From the NCBI RefSeq assembly GCF_905475395.1, contig NC_058339.1:77900520-77964519 (forward strand): a stretch of DNA of 64,000 nucleotides, written 5' to 3'. Every line of letters begins with the position of its first letter. Positions within the stretch are counted from its first letter, which is position 1. Made by a program: the position numbers and the translations under genes. This document shows, one piece after another, positions 1 to 9,952 of the stretch. Source of the DNA: Chrysoperla carnea (Eukaryota > Arthropoda > Insecta > Neuroptera > Chrysopidae). Below the pieces are notes generated by a model, which had not been told where the DNA came from, did not search any database, and was given only the letters and a program-made list of their open reading frames with translations.

Positions 1-917
1 AAGTAAACATCCTTAAAAAGAAATTTCACCAAAAAAACTGTCACTTCACAGAAATATTCACAAGTAAAATAAAAACTTTCCAGTAAATTACAAAAAAAAA
101 AACAGCTTAAAACACACTTATCATTTTAGAAATAGTAAACTAAGTAAACTTTTTTCAACACTCGTGAAGTAACTTGTAAAACTAAACTGACAATATAAAA
201 ACTAACTTGTGTTTAAAACGTCAAGCTTTCAATAAACTGATAATTTTTTAAGTGGGATTTTATAATTAATGTTGTTTAAAATTGAATGTACAATGATCAA
301 CAAAAGTATGATACCCTACTACTAAAAAAATGAAAATATTTGTACCTGGTGTCAAATACGTAGTCGTATGTTTCTATTTTAATCTTCTAAATCAAGTATA
401 ACAAATATTTAATTCATTATGTAAGACATTTTCTGTTTGATATTTTCTGAATTAAAATATATTTTAGGATAAATATTGATTACATGTAACAATTTTTTTT
501 ATTTAATTTTTTTTCTTGTTTATAATGTTTTATTGATTGTAAATAAATAAATCAATAATATTATCGTTTCTTAGCAATAATTTATTTTAATGGTTCTCAA
601 AAATAATATGATATGAGCCACGATAGTAAATCTCTCTCAAAAAATAAGTCCCAACTCTTTGTATATGGCTTAGGAATGTTGCCATTGTTCCCACAAATTT
701 CTTCTTTCCCGTCTGCGAATCTATATTGCACAAAAGAAGAACTACATCAGGGCCTTTTAAATTGAAATTGTCGTAAGTAGTACATCAATAAACTATAAAG
801 GAATACACAGGCAATTGAGAAGATTCTAAGGTGAGAAGAAATTTAGAGTTCTATAAAAATTCACCGTTTAAGATTGATCGGACATCATTAATAAAAGGCA
901 TTTCAAATCACGGCAGC
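1..917. other. AT-rich stretch, no feature recognised
   Basis: No open frame, repeat end or RNA gene could be recognised. The sequence is AT-rich with short A and T runs and contains a small (T)n/(A)n block around 490-560. No match to the other repeat families of the window was seen. Confidence 0.5.
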
Positions 918-1459
918 CTAAAGTTATTTGAACGTATATTAGTCCGCGGGACAGCACTCTTTTTGTTAAATGACCAATGCATACTTAAAACTTTGTGAGT
1001 GGTTCCATTTTGGCAAGTCTACCAAACGTTCTCTTTACGACTTTTTTTTCGAAAAGTACTGCGTTCGGCCTGAAAAGACGTAGCAGGGAATTTGTCGGAC
1101 ACTACGACCGCTTGATTACATTAATAATTATTAAACAATTCAGCAAAAGTGAATTAATGTATGTATTGAAAAATCAAAATTTTTAGGTACGACATGTTCG
1201 AGGTGGTTGACGATTTATTGTTTAATAAAATTATTAATGTTATCAAGTGGTCATAGTGCCCGAAAAATTCCCTGCTGCGTTTTTTCAGATCGGTAGCTTA
1301 AATATTAAGATAGCTTAAGTTATCATGTTCATTTGAAAACGTAGCATTTTCGAAAAAAGTCGTAGAGAGAAATTTTGGTAGAATCGTCAAAAGGAATGTA
1401 AATCATTTAACAAAAATGATGCTGCCCCGTGGACTTTAATGTACGACTTAAGTTATAGA
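918..1459. mobile_element. Foldback-type element with long imperfect inverted arms
   Basis: The left arm (about 918-1140) reappears, reverse-complemented, as the right arm (about 1211-1459). Landmarks in mirror order are the GC-rich outer motif AGTCCGCGGGACAGCA (941) against TGCTGCCCCGTGGACT (about 1420), an inner GACTTTTTTTTCGAAAA against TTTTCGAAAAAAGTC, and AGCAGGGAATTTGTCGG against CCGAAAAATTCCCTGCTG. The arms then run on through a shared AT-rich core. The right arm has an extra insert of about 45 bases (near 1290-1335). There is no coding region; the 63-codon open frame at 995-1186 begins at GTG and lies across an arm. This is seen directly; calling it a foldback transposon is inference, since no target duplication was defined. 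Confidence 0.75.
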
Positions 1460-2190
1460 AAATTAATTAATTTCATTCAGCTAAATTATTTTAATTGTAT
1501 TTTTTGGCGTTTTTTCAAAGTGGGGCCTAAATCTTTGCCAAATAGTTTTAAAGATATAATATGGCATACCAAATTTACATTTCAATTTTTCACTAAACTG
1601 CTTCATTAAGAACACTTTAAAAAAATTTAACGCTAATTATTTTTCCACGATAGTGATCAAAAGCTTATATCTGTGAGGTTCAACAGTTTTGTGTACTCTT
1701 GTACTTGGTAAATACATTACAATGGTATACGTAAATGAATTTGAGTGAATTTCAACTTATGACGACATTGAAATACACCTATTACTTAATTCATCCAAAC
1801 TGTTTTATATACTAATGTCAGTTGAATTAGCCGCGCCAGTTAATGCCGCGCACAATATATAGTACTGTATAGACAAAGATAAACGATTTGTATAGCTAAT
1901 CGCATCGAGTTTATTAATTTCAAGTCATTAAATGAATAAAGATACAAATAATGATTTGTAAATAAACAATATATTGTGTATTCACTTTTTGATTTAGAAT
2001 AAATCAATGAGTTAATAATAACAAATGAAAGAAAATACCTGTTGAAAAATAAATCGAACGCTATTTTAAAGTACCAAGTATTTGCAATGTTTGTTGATAA
2101 AAAGACATATTTGTGCCATTTCCACTAATTATTCGAAGTACGAAGATATGTTGACGTTGGCTAGGAAATACCTTCAATTAAGAACGTTCC
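1460..2190. other. AT-rich stretch, no feature recognised
   Basis: No gene or clear element end was found. The piece at 1500-1620 resembles diverged repeat DNA, but no second copy was identified in the window. Confidence 0.45.
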
Positions 2191-2194
2191 CGAA

Positions 2195-2400
2195 AAAATG
2201 AATATATGAAAATATTTAAGACCCACGTTTCAAATTTTGAGGGTAGATTCTGTTAGAACTTGGGAAAATTAGACTAAAATTATGATTTTGAAACATTGAC
2301 GCCTAAGGATTTAGAGAAAATGCACACACAAATGTCATTCATTTCATCACTTTAATGTATTTTAAGTTTCTAAGAAGTAAATTTTCTAGGTAAGTATTTC
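2195..2400 (+). repeat. Dispersed repeat family B, partial copy
   Basis: This segment shares an ordered series of motifs with 9010-9500 and 38545-39035: GAAAATATTTAAGACCCACG, GGTAGATTCTGTTAGAACTTGG, AAGGATTTAGAG and CATTTCATCACTTTAA. It stops shortly after the last motif, so it is the left part only. There is no coding potential, and the family is not one I can name. Confidence 0.65.
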
Positions 2401-2940
2401 ACATACAATTGGTATTTACCGAGATAACTTCTAAAAAATCAAGATAGTGCCAATATCATTTGGAATTCTAGGGGTGGTAATTTGAATAAAATGTTCTGAA
2501 GGCATCCTAAGATAGTGCCAATATCCAGCCTTTAATCAATCAAAAGCAAACTTAGCCTCGTTTTGGTGGTCTCAGTTCTCTAAATATTTTGATTTTTTTG
2601 ATATATGGATGGAAACGATGTTAGACAGAAGACATTTAACAAATCATATTCAAGATAATTACCAATATGATAATTTATGAATTTATTAATTATCATTTAA
2701 CTTATGATTCATGAGTTTTAATTTAATCACAAATTTTACCTAATATCCATAATCCACGTATTTTCTACTGAATTTTTCACATCTTTTTATGTGAATTTCT
2801 TTGAATTTTACTGGAATCATATCATCATCATATGTGAAATGAATCATGGAATTGATTTGAATTCCGTACCAAGAAGCAAAATGTGGAAAATGATGTAAAA
2901 TCAAATGACGTGATAGAAAAAATGTTCTGCATTGAATTCA
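2401..2940. other. AT-rich stretch with a short direct duplication
   Basis: AAGATAGTGCCAATATC occurs at about 2442 and again at about 2511, roughly 70 bases apart. The remainder is AT-rich DNA with nothing recognisable. Confidence 0.4.
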
Positions 2941-3314
2941 ATCATGGTAGAATTAGACAAGGTATGCTCTTGCGCCGGTAGAGGTAAGGTGGAGGCATTT
3001 TTTCATTCCAAGTAACCTCTCTTGCGCGGTACCCAGTCATCGCCATATTGATTATTTGTTTACATTCGAGCTGTCAAGTTGGTCAATGTTTGTTTACATA
3101 TTTGCAATGTCGAGTTGTTTCATAAAAAATTGCAAAAACCAGGGGAGGAAAAAATTTATTAATCATAAATTAATTATACTAATTCATTGTAAGGAACGAT
3201 TTTTTCATTACTAAAATCAAAATTTGAATCAGGAAGCGGGAACAAGCTAAGATGGCGCGAAATGAATCAAAACTCGTCCTCCATCGAACCTACCTTGTTT
3301 AATTCTACCATGAT
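2941..3314. mobile_element. TIR element (MITE-like), 374 bp
   Basis: The ends are inverted copies of each other: ATCATGGTAGAATTAGACAA at 2941 matches the reverse complement of the end at 3291-3314 with one mismatch in 24 positions. The interior is less AT-rich than the surroundings and includes CTTGCGCCGG near the left and GATGGCGCGA near the right. Weaker mirror similarity continues inwards for several tens of bases. There is no open frame. The end sequence does not match a superfamily I can name, and no convincing target duplication was found, so the class is unknown. Confidence 0.75.
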
Positions 3315-4480
3315 CTCAATGTTCGGCATTGAAAATTTTTTAAACAACGGCCGCATTCGGCGAAATTAAAATTATTTCTTCAAGAATATATATCATTGTG
3401 GTTTTCTCATATTTTTTCCTTTTTAAAAACTACTCGGAGATATAAAATTTCCACCAATTAAGAGCAAGAGTTTTTCTTTTTCAGTAACAGTTAAATTATT
3501 TTCTTCTCACTCACCAAGTTCAATTGCACTCAATAATTACGAAAGTAATAAAATTCAATTATTTTCGTTGACACATTTAAAAAACAATTTCACACATATG
3601 TTAACAAAAAACAAAATCTTAATGAAGTATTGTTAATCTTCTAATTTGAATACAGATGATTAAATTGTAAGTTTTATAATAAAACACACTCACTGACAAT
3701 GTAATTATTTAATTCTCATAATTCACGATGGTGTAGCACTCCATCGGCGTACACAAATAACCATTAAATAACGTAATCAAGAGGAGTATATACTTTCAAT
3801 TTTAAAATTATTTAATTATAAATTTAATTAAATACTTTTATTATTAGTAATTTAATTTTTATAAAAATAAAAAAAATTTGAATATAATTTTGTGCATTTT
3901 TTTAAATATCTAGATTTTTATATTAAGATTATTGAAGTGAAAAACTTAAGGAGTTGGGGCAAGTAGTCAAACACAGCTTCAATTGTCTTTATTTTTTAAA
4001 ATGTAAGCGAAAGTACCTCACACTAAACCATAAACTTGCCTCAACTCCCTTAAATATTAAATTTAAATAGAAAATATTTTTATTAGAAACTATTAAACAA
4101 GTGTCTGTTATTGTTATTTTTATGATATGATATTTATTATTTTTTTATATTATTCATAATTATTTTAATTTTAATAACAATATTAATATTATTTAATAAT
4201 AATATTTCTAAATTTATTTCCTGTTCTAATAGTCAGTGGAATTATTTGTTTCAATAATTAAAAATTAAAAATTTTTTAATTAAAATTAGTTATACTTTAT
4301 TAAATAAATAACCGCTGAAAATAAATGCGAGCGTTTTCTTTTATTTTCCTTTATTTCTAACATCTTTAACTGCACCAGAAAAGAACCGTACGAATAAAAG
4401 GATCATCGTAACATATTAGAGCACCATAAAGAAATTTGCTACAGATGTTCTAGACTCTTTTTACTTTATTATATTATAAA
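3315..4480. other. Very AT-rich, low-complexity stretch
   Basis: Positions 3780-4330 are almost entirely A and T with repeated ATTTAAT and TTATTA words. No gene, element end or RNA was recognised. Confidence 0.5.
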
Positions 4481-4482
4481 TA

Positions 4483-5052
4483 CAGTAGAATCTCGATAAG
4501 TTAAACCTCGGTAACATAAAAACCTTAGTTACTTCAAAAAATACTACGTTCCCTTCCCATCAGAGCCCAAAACCTCTATAGCTTAAAATACGCAACCTCT
4601 ATAACTTAAATAAATAATTTCTGTTAGGCCCTCAGTAACTAAAAGAAATGTTTCCACAACCTCTATAACATAAAATTGTGTGAATGAGTCATTTTGAAAG
4701 AGTGTCAAAACAACTGTACGATCATTTATAGAGCAGTGTAGCAACATAGAAGATAATGTATTCTCCTCTCTATTTGTCATTGAAAATCAAATCGATTTAG
4801 AAACAGTGAATTTTTTAAAACAAAAGAAAATCACAGATTTTTATAAGTAGACTAAACCTTTAGTTGTTGTTTTATTTTTATGTAATGTAAGTAATGTGAA
4901 TAAATATGATTACATATGTATTTAATTTTCAGTATTTTATTGAACCCATCCTTCTGATGCATTCAATAACATAGACCCTTGATAACTAAAAACCTCTATA
5001 ACTTAAAATATTTTTTGTTTCCCTTGGACTTTAACTTATCGAGATTCTACTG
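4483..5052 (+). mobile_element. Non-autonomous pogo-like DNA transposon (Tc1/mariner superfamily), 570 bp
   Basis: The ends are perfect 23 bp inverted repeats starting CAGTAGAATCTCGATAAG. They are flanked by TA on both sides (4481-4482 and 5053-5054), the target duplication expected for pogo and other Tc1/mariner elements. Inside both ends are repeated motifs of the type AACCTCTATAACTTAAAAT (about 4570, 4590, 4655, 4990), resembling the subterminal transposase-binding repeats of pogo and Tigger relatives. The interior keeps the 3' end of a transposase gene (4698-4850) and nothing more, so the element is an internally deleted derivative. The perfect TIRs suggest it is not very old. Confidence 0.88.
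4698..4850 (+). pseudogene. C-terminal remnant of a pogo/Tigger-like transposase
   Basis: A frame of about 50 codons, open after a TGA at 4695, reads through an acidic, Ser/Phe-rich stretch and ends KQKKITDFYK at a stop (4848-4850). A terminal basic/KITDFF-type motif is characteristic of pogo, Tigger and CENP-B-like transposases, and the position just inside the right TIR fits. The DDE catalytic core and the DNA-binding domain are absent. Upstream codons are in another frame, so the coding part is both truncated and frameshifted. The opposite-strand 65-codon open frame at 4583-4780 is a shadow. Confidence 0.7.
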
Positions 5053-5054
5053 TA

Positions 5055-5850
5055 TAATAAACGGTTTCAACGGAAATACATGTTTTGAGGGACTCTGATT
5101 CCAAAAAAGTGGTTTTTAAAAAATGTTGCGTACGTCGGTATGTCGGCATGTCTGTAACCAAGCTGGAGCCTTCAATTTTCAACCGATTTTTCTCAAACTT
5201 GGTACATAGGTTCAGTTTGGTCATAATTCCAGACGTTTTTTTCATTTTTTCCCTAAGTCTTTTTTCAAGGGTACTTCCCGCAGTGAAACTTCGTATCAGG
5301 GTTTATGTAAACAAGGTCCTAGGTTTGATATAACTCCTCTCTGGGACCCCTCCCCCTGGAGCTGAATTACAATTGACATTTTTTTCCATTTTAATTTTAA
5401 AAAAAAATTGATTTTATTCATCTGTTTCAAGTTATCTAAGAATTAATTACTCATTTTAAAAGTCAAGTAGTTGAATACATAATGATTCAAACCACTTAAT
5501 TATTAAAGATTTTTATTAATTTGTTCTTGAAAATTTATCGTATTCGTTTTATTCGTTGCAACAGAAAGTAAACACAAAAGCTATCAGAATAAATGAATTC
5601 GTTTTAACCTTGACTCACGATTGTTTAACAACTGAGAACTACTGACGTTCCAGTTCAGTTAAATATTTCATCATTTTATAATTAAAGAGTAAAATAAATT
5701 GAAAAATCTTTTAACTGAAGACAGTATTGAAATTAATGCATGAATAGTTTAAAATTAATTGAAATGATATTTGGAATTAGAAAAATTTACTAGGTCGAAT
5801 AGAATAATTGATTTTGGTCAAATGCATAATATTGTTAGAATTATATATAT
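5055..5850. other. AT-rich stretch with a probable unclassified repeat fragment
   Basis: Positions 5060-5370 have higher complexity, with CGTACGTCGGTATGTCGGCATGTCTGTAACC-like words, and look like an old dispersed repeat. No second copy was found in the window. The 82-codon (plus) and 69-codon (minus) open frames across it show no family features. The rest is AT-rich. Confidence 0.4.
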
Positions 5851-5852
5851 TA

Positions 5853-6013
5853 TTACTCTAGCAAGTCTTTTTCTGTCATACTTTTATCTTCTTTATTCCT
5901 TTATCAAATTCCATAATTCACCCCTCATTTTCAAGCTTATTATGCCTAGATTTGATGAAAAATATACTCACGTTCTCAAAGTATACCGCTTAGGGAAAAA
6001 CACGCTAGACAAA
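5853..6013. mobile_element. Short TA-flanked MITE, diverged copy (family of 58509-58676)
   Basis: It aligns with the better preserved copy at 58509-58676. Shared blocks are an ACTCTAGC left end, CTTTATTCCTTTATCAAATTCC, CTCATTTTCAAGCTTAT and TATACCGCTTAGG, ending CGCTAGACAAATA. TA dinucleotides flank it at 5851-5852 and 6014-6015. The inverted ends are now only about 60-70% matched, so this copy is older. The 81-codon open frame at 5771-6016 is accidental. Confidence 0.7.
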
Positions 6014-6405
6014 TAATTTGAACAAATTTGAATAATAAGTTTATTAGGCAAACATGTCAGTTTTAACAGATGTTCTCCTAAGATTTTAGAAGTCTAGATT
6101 CTACTCTAGATATAATTAATATTTGTAATACATGTTCTCCTAATATTAATTTAAGGACTTTTTGCACCACTTTTCTACGAAATTTGTTATTTTGTTGTTT
6201 TTAGCCACGGGGGTACAGGGTAGCACGAGTTACGATAACTATGGGAGCTGAATTTCTCACGGGTTGAGCTAGTTTTGTGTATTACTGCAATGAAACAGAA
6301 AATATTACACTCCTTTTCAGTTCGAAGTTTTATATTTTCAAGCAGCTTTCAAAAAATGAAATTAAAGAAAAATTTAAAAAAATGCCTTTTTGGGGGCAAG
6401 CTTAT

Positions 6406-6586
6406 ATTGTACTAAAAAGTAAAAATTATTTTTCTTATTAGTCATCATACATATGACTATTTATAAAAGCTGGAAGCGCTCAATTAAAAATATCAAGGAA
6501 GATTCGAAGCGCCTCAAGTTTTTATCAATATTAATGTATGTACGAGTAACTTATAAGAAAAATTATTTTCTACTTTTTAGTACAAT
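6406..6586. repeat. Hairpin-forming inverted repeat, ~181 bp
   Basis: ATTGTACTAAAAAGTA at 6406 is mirrored by TACTTTTTAGTACAAT at 6571-6586, and the pairing runs inwards for about 55 bases per arm. The middle has a weaker mirror of GGAAGCGCT against GAAGCGCCTC. It is probably a MITE or a single foldback unit; no target duplication was seen. A further GGAAGCGCTT lies at about 6648. Confidence 0.7.
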
Positions 6587-6589
6587 AAA

Positions 6590-7320
6590 CCTGGTTCATA
6601 AAAATATTTTTTAATTAAAACTAAAAACATATGCATATCAAATATGGTGGAAGCGCTTGGAAAATCGAGCCAACAGCTTGTAAAAATCAGACCCTTACAC
6701 TTTTGTGCCTGCAACACTTCAAGGCTTTATTTTTATTTTTTTTACCAAAAAGATTTACATGAAATTGATTGAATTTTCAACAATTTTCCTTTGCTCGGCC
6801 AGCTTCCATTTCACGTATTTTTCAATACTTGTTCACAATTCATCTCTGAGATTGAATTGTAGTTGCTGAAACACACTGTATCTGAATGATTTATTTGATA
6901 ATCAAAATTCTTGGCACACTAAAAAAAAATTACGATAATATTGAACATTTATTATCCACTAATAAATTTATCAAAAATATATTTTTAGTAAACAACAAGA
7001 GCAAATGAAATGCGTCATACTTCACACAATTAATTATAAACAGATTTTCACGTGTATCAGGGTAAAATTAACGAAGGGAACAGTTTCTAAAAAATACTAT
7101 TTATTTCATTCATATTTAAAACCGATATGAATATAACTGGAATTCTTTGCTCTTTAAAATTCACTAATGTTTTAGAGACGAAAATGGCAATCGGACCATA
7201 AAATTTGATTGAATTTTAGTCAAAATGTTAGTGTACATATTTTGAAATTATGTACAAAAAGTTTAAACTCTACATGTCCTCCTCAGATAGTATGAAAACA
7301 TGATATACAAATTTTCAATA
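6590..7320. other. AT-rich stretch, no feature recognised
   Basis: No gene, element end or RNA was found here. Confidence 0.45.
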
Positions 7321-7324
7321 TACT

Positions 7325-7618
7325 CAGTGGATTTAAGAAAAAAAGCCCTGTGGGCTAAATCTATAAATGGGGCCGTTATTTTAGTCTTCATTAATGCACT
7401 TGGTGCCCCCTTTACGGCGTCCTTTCATAAATATTTGTATTTCCCCTCTTTTTTTAGCCTTCGTTCATGAACTCCCCCCCTCCCTCTTTTATACAAATTC
7501 GTCTTTTTTCCCTTTTCTATTTTAGTCTTCGTAAAAGCACTCTAGTCCTGCTTGTGGTACTTTATTTCGAAGGACCAGTGGGCAACTTCTCCTTTGCCAC
7601 CCCTTAAATCCACCACTA
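7325..7618. mobile_element. hAT-type MITE, 294 bp
   Basis: The left end reads CAGTGGATTTAAG and the right end, reverse-complemented, TAGTGGTGGATTTAAGG. This matches the CAGTGG(CGG)ATTTAAGG terminus I know from hAT-like insect MITEs, apart from a 3-base loss on the left. Flanking 8-mers are AATATACT (7317-7324) and AATAGACT (7619-7626), 7 of 8 identical, as expected for the 8 bp hAT target duplication. The interior is an internal array: the motif TTTTAGTCTTCnTnnAnGCACTC recurs at about 7380, 7453 and 7521, a degenerate ~70 bp tandem repeat. There is no coding region. Confidence 0.8.
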
Positions 7619-7753
7619 AATAGACTGTAATTAATTTAAAAAAATATTCGCTAGCGGTGAGACTATTTCCAAGTGTTAATACATATATTGTTTAGGAAAT
7701 GCAATTGGACTAATTAAAACGTCAAACAACATGACAGTATTGACATTATAAAT

Positions 7754-7770
7754 ACACACACACACACACA
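7754..7770 (+). repeat. (AC)n microsatellite
   Basis: A short perfect AC dinucleotide run of 17 bases. It is the only clear AC microsatellite noticed in the window. Confidence 0.95.
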
Positions 7771-7774
7771 AAAT

Positions 7775-8460
7775 AAATTTCCCTAGCGGTTACATATTTT
7801 ATTTATGATTAATAAATAAAATAGCAAGATAAAATCATTTTAAATATAACTGAAGGCAAATAAAATTATAAATAATAAACAGAAAAAAATTTTATAATTA
7901 CAAAAATCATAATTAATAATTATCAAAACAATAATCATATTAAATTTTTTGAAATTATTACAATAAATTTTCAATTTATTTGTGTGTTCACCTTGACGTA
8001 CAAATAAAAATTAATTTGTTCGAACACTTCTCTTTTAATGCGATTACAACAACTAAAAAAACACTTTTACTTTCTTAAGACCGAACCACACTAAACAAGA
8101 TTAACTCAAAACCAGTTAATCTAATTTCACACAGAAATCAACAGTGATATTAATTTTTATTAAATTGGCTATTGTTCATTTTAAATAGCATGAAATATTG
8201 TGTTTTTTTTCTATTGTTAAAATTTGTTGACAAAAATGGAATTTTTTTGCATGCAAATTTAAATTTTAAAATATTCGACACGCAAGAGCTGCGTAATTTC
8301 AGCAAAAATAATGAATAATGAATGAAACAAAAGGTACAGTTTTAATTTATGGAATGTAGTAACCACTACAACATTAAATCGTTTTCTCGTTTATTAGCAA
8401 TCATATAGTTATTCTCTAAAAGTAGGACATTAAAATCGTAAATTATGATTTAAATAAATG
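7775..8460. other. AT-rich stretch, no feature recognised
   Basis: Low-complexity A/T sequence with no open frame or repeat end recognised. Confidence 0.45.
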
Positions 8461-8528
8461 GTAATTATACTCTGTGCCCAAGCCCAAAAAAATAAGGTGA
8501 CATTGTATTTATTTTGAAAATTTTTTAT

Positions 8529-8925
8529 TTATTCTTCTAAATCAATTTCATCCTCTTCAAAGTAATCCCCTCGATGCAATGCACTTACGCCAACCGATTT
8601 TCCAATTTTCGAAACACTGGTTGTAGTCACTTTCTTTCCTATAGTATCAAAACGGTTCCCCGTAGCGGTCTTTTGATCTTGCTGAACAGCACGGCGCCAG
8701 ATCGGGTGAATGCGGTGGTTGCGGAACGAGATGTGTTGAGTTTTTGACGAAATGATAACGAATTATGAGTGCATTATCGTGGTGTAAAAACCATAAATTG
8801 TCTTTCCACAATTCCGGCCTTTTTAGGCGGATAGCGTTACGCAAATGACGCATAACGTGCAAATAATATTCCTTGTTGACTGATGGGTCGTTCGGAAGGA
8901 ATTCATAATGAAAAACAAACGCGCG
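8529..8925 (-). pseudogene. mariner transposase, C-terminal fragment (degenerate)
   Basis: Read on the minus strand from about 8925, the frames give mariner landmarks in order: FVFHYEFLPNDPSVNKEYYL, then RLKRPELWKDNLWFLHHDNA, then NSTHLVPQPPHSPDLAPC, and near the end GDYFEEDEIDLEE followed by a stop (8529-8531). HHDNA and SPDLAPC surround the last two aspartates of the DD34D catalytic triad. Four to five residues are missing after HHDNA. The codon for the final catalytic aspartate is lost in a small deletion and frameshift after APC. Homology stops abruptly near 8925, so the N-terminal two thirds are gone. Sequence at about 8470-8505 may be the remains of one TIR. This copy is dead. Confidence 0.9.
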
Positions 8926-9009
8926 CAGTTTAAATTCAAATTTATAAAAAAGGAAAATTGGTTAGTTTTGTTTTGAATTTTTCTTCGTCTATATCAGGAT
9001 TTGACCAAA

Positions 9010-9500
9010 ATAAAAAGTTTATGAAAATATTTGAGAATTACTTTTCAAATATTGATAGTGGATTCTGATAGAACTTGGGAAAATTAGAGCAAAATTAAGA
9101 GCAAAATTTTTCGATATAGACTACAGTTTTTGTAATATTGATGTCTAAGGATTTTGAGAAAGAAATAATACATAAATGCCATTTCATCACTTTAAATATA
9201 TTTTATGGAAAAACGAATACTAGTAGTTATAATTTTCTTTAAAGATTTTTCGTGCTTTTAACTAATGAATATTAATTTTTGCAAATAATTCTTAAGAAAA
9301 TTATCTCTGTTTTAAAGCATACCTTTTAAAAACACTTCAATATAGGATTTATATGTTAAAAACGCAAAATTTAACAGCTCAAATCTAAAAATTTAGTCCC
9401 GTAAGGGGTATTAAAAAATTTACCTGCTTAGAAAGGATATTAATAAGAACGTCTACGATTTAAATAAAGATGATACCAAGAAAACGTGATTTTTTGGGAG
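9010..9500 (+). repeat. Dispersed repeat family B, long copy
   Basis: This segment aligns over nearly 500 bases with 38545-39035. Shared landmarks are GTGGATTCTGATAGAACTTGG, CATTTCATCACTTT, ATTCTTAAGAAAAT, AAAGCATACCTTTTAAAAA, ATTTAGTCCCGTAAGGGGT and a final CACGTGATTTTTT-like motif. There is no open frame. It lies immediately downstream of the mariner fragment. Confidence 0.75.
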
Positions 9501-9948
9501 CGTCCTTCAAGTTTTTGAGTTTTCTCTTTTTTTTTAACGACAGTGTACTGAATGGTATTTATAACAATGTCGGAGTACATTCTCCGAATTTTCCCGCATT
9601 TAAAGTGTTGAATAAAATACCTAGATTCTTAATGAAAAAGTATAAATAATCAAAAAATCGATATTATTTTTAAATAGTATTATTGTAAGTAATTGAACCA
9701 CTGCAAGCTGTAATAAATGAATTTGGCATCATTATTTTCCTGTCATTATTGTGAAGTTTTAAATGAATATATTATTTTTGCCAATAAATTACAAGCTCTA
9801 CTTCAAAATTGTAATAAATCATAAAAAACTTGTATATTATTTTAAAAATAACAAAATTGATAAATTTTAATTTGTAATTTAACTTTAACATACATTTTAT
9901 GAAATCTATGCTAAAACTTATTATATTTATTTATTTATAATACTATTT
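9501..9948. other. AT-rich flank of the LTR element
   Basis: No gene or repeat was recognised between the family B copy and the 5' LTR. Confidence 0.45.
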
Positions 9949-9952
9949 AATA
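9949..9952. other. Target-site duplication, 5' copy
   Basis: AATA directly precedes the first base of the 5' LTR and is repeated at 14595-14598 directly after the 3' LTR. A 4 bp duplication is within the range for Gypsy and BEL elements and argues that the whole unit inserted in one event. Confidence 0.85.

Noticed and set aside
34..900. Bacterial-style promoters, operons or terminators
   Set aside because: Base composition, repeat content and absence of coding density show eukaryotic DNA; T runs and TATAAT words occur by chance.
5085..5333. 82-codon plus ORF in a higher-complexity patch
   Set aside because: No domain, overlapping minus frame, looks like dispersed repeat sequence.
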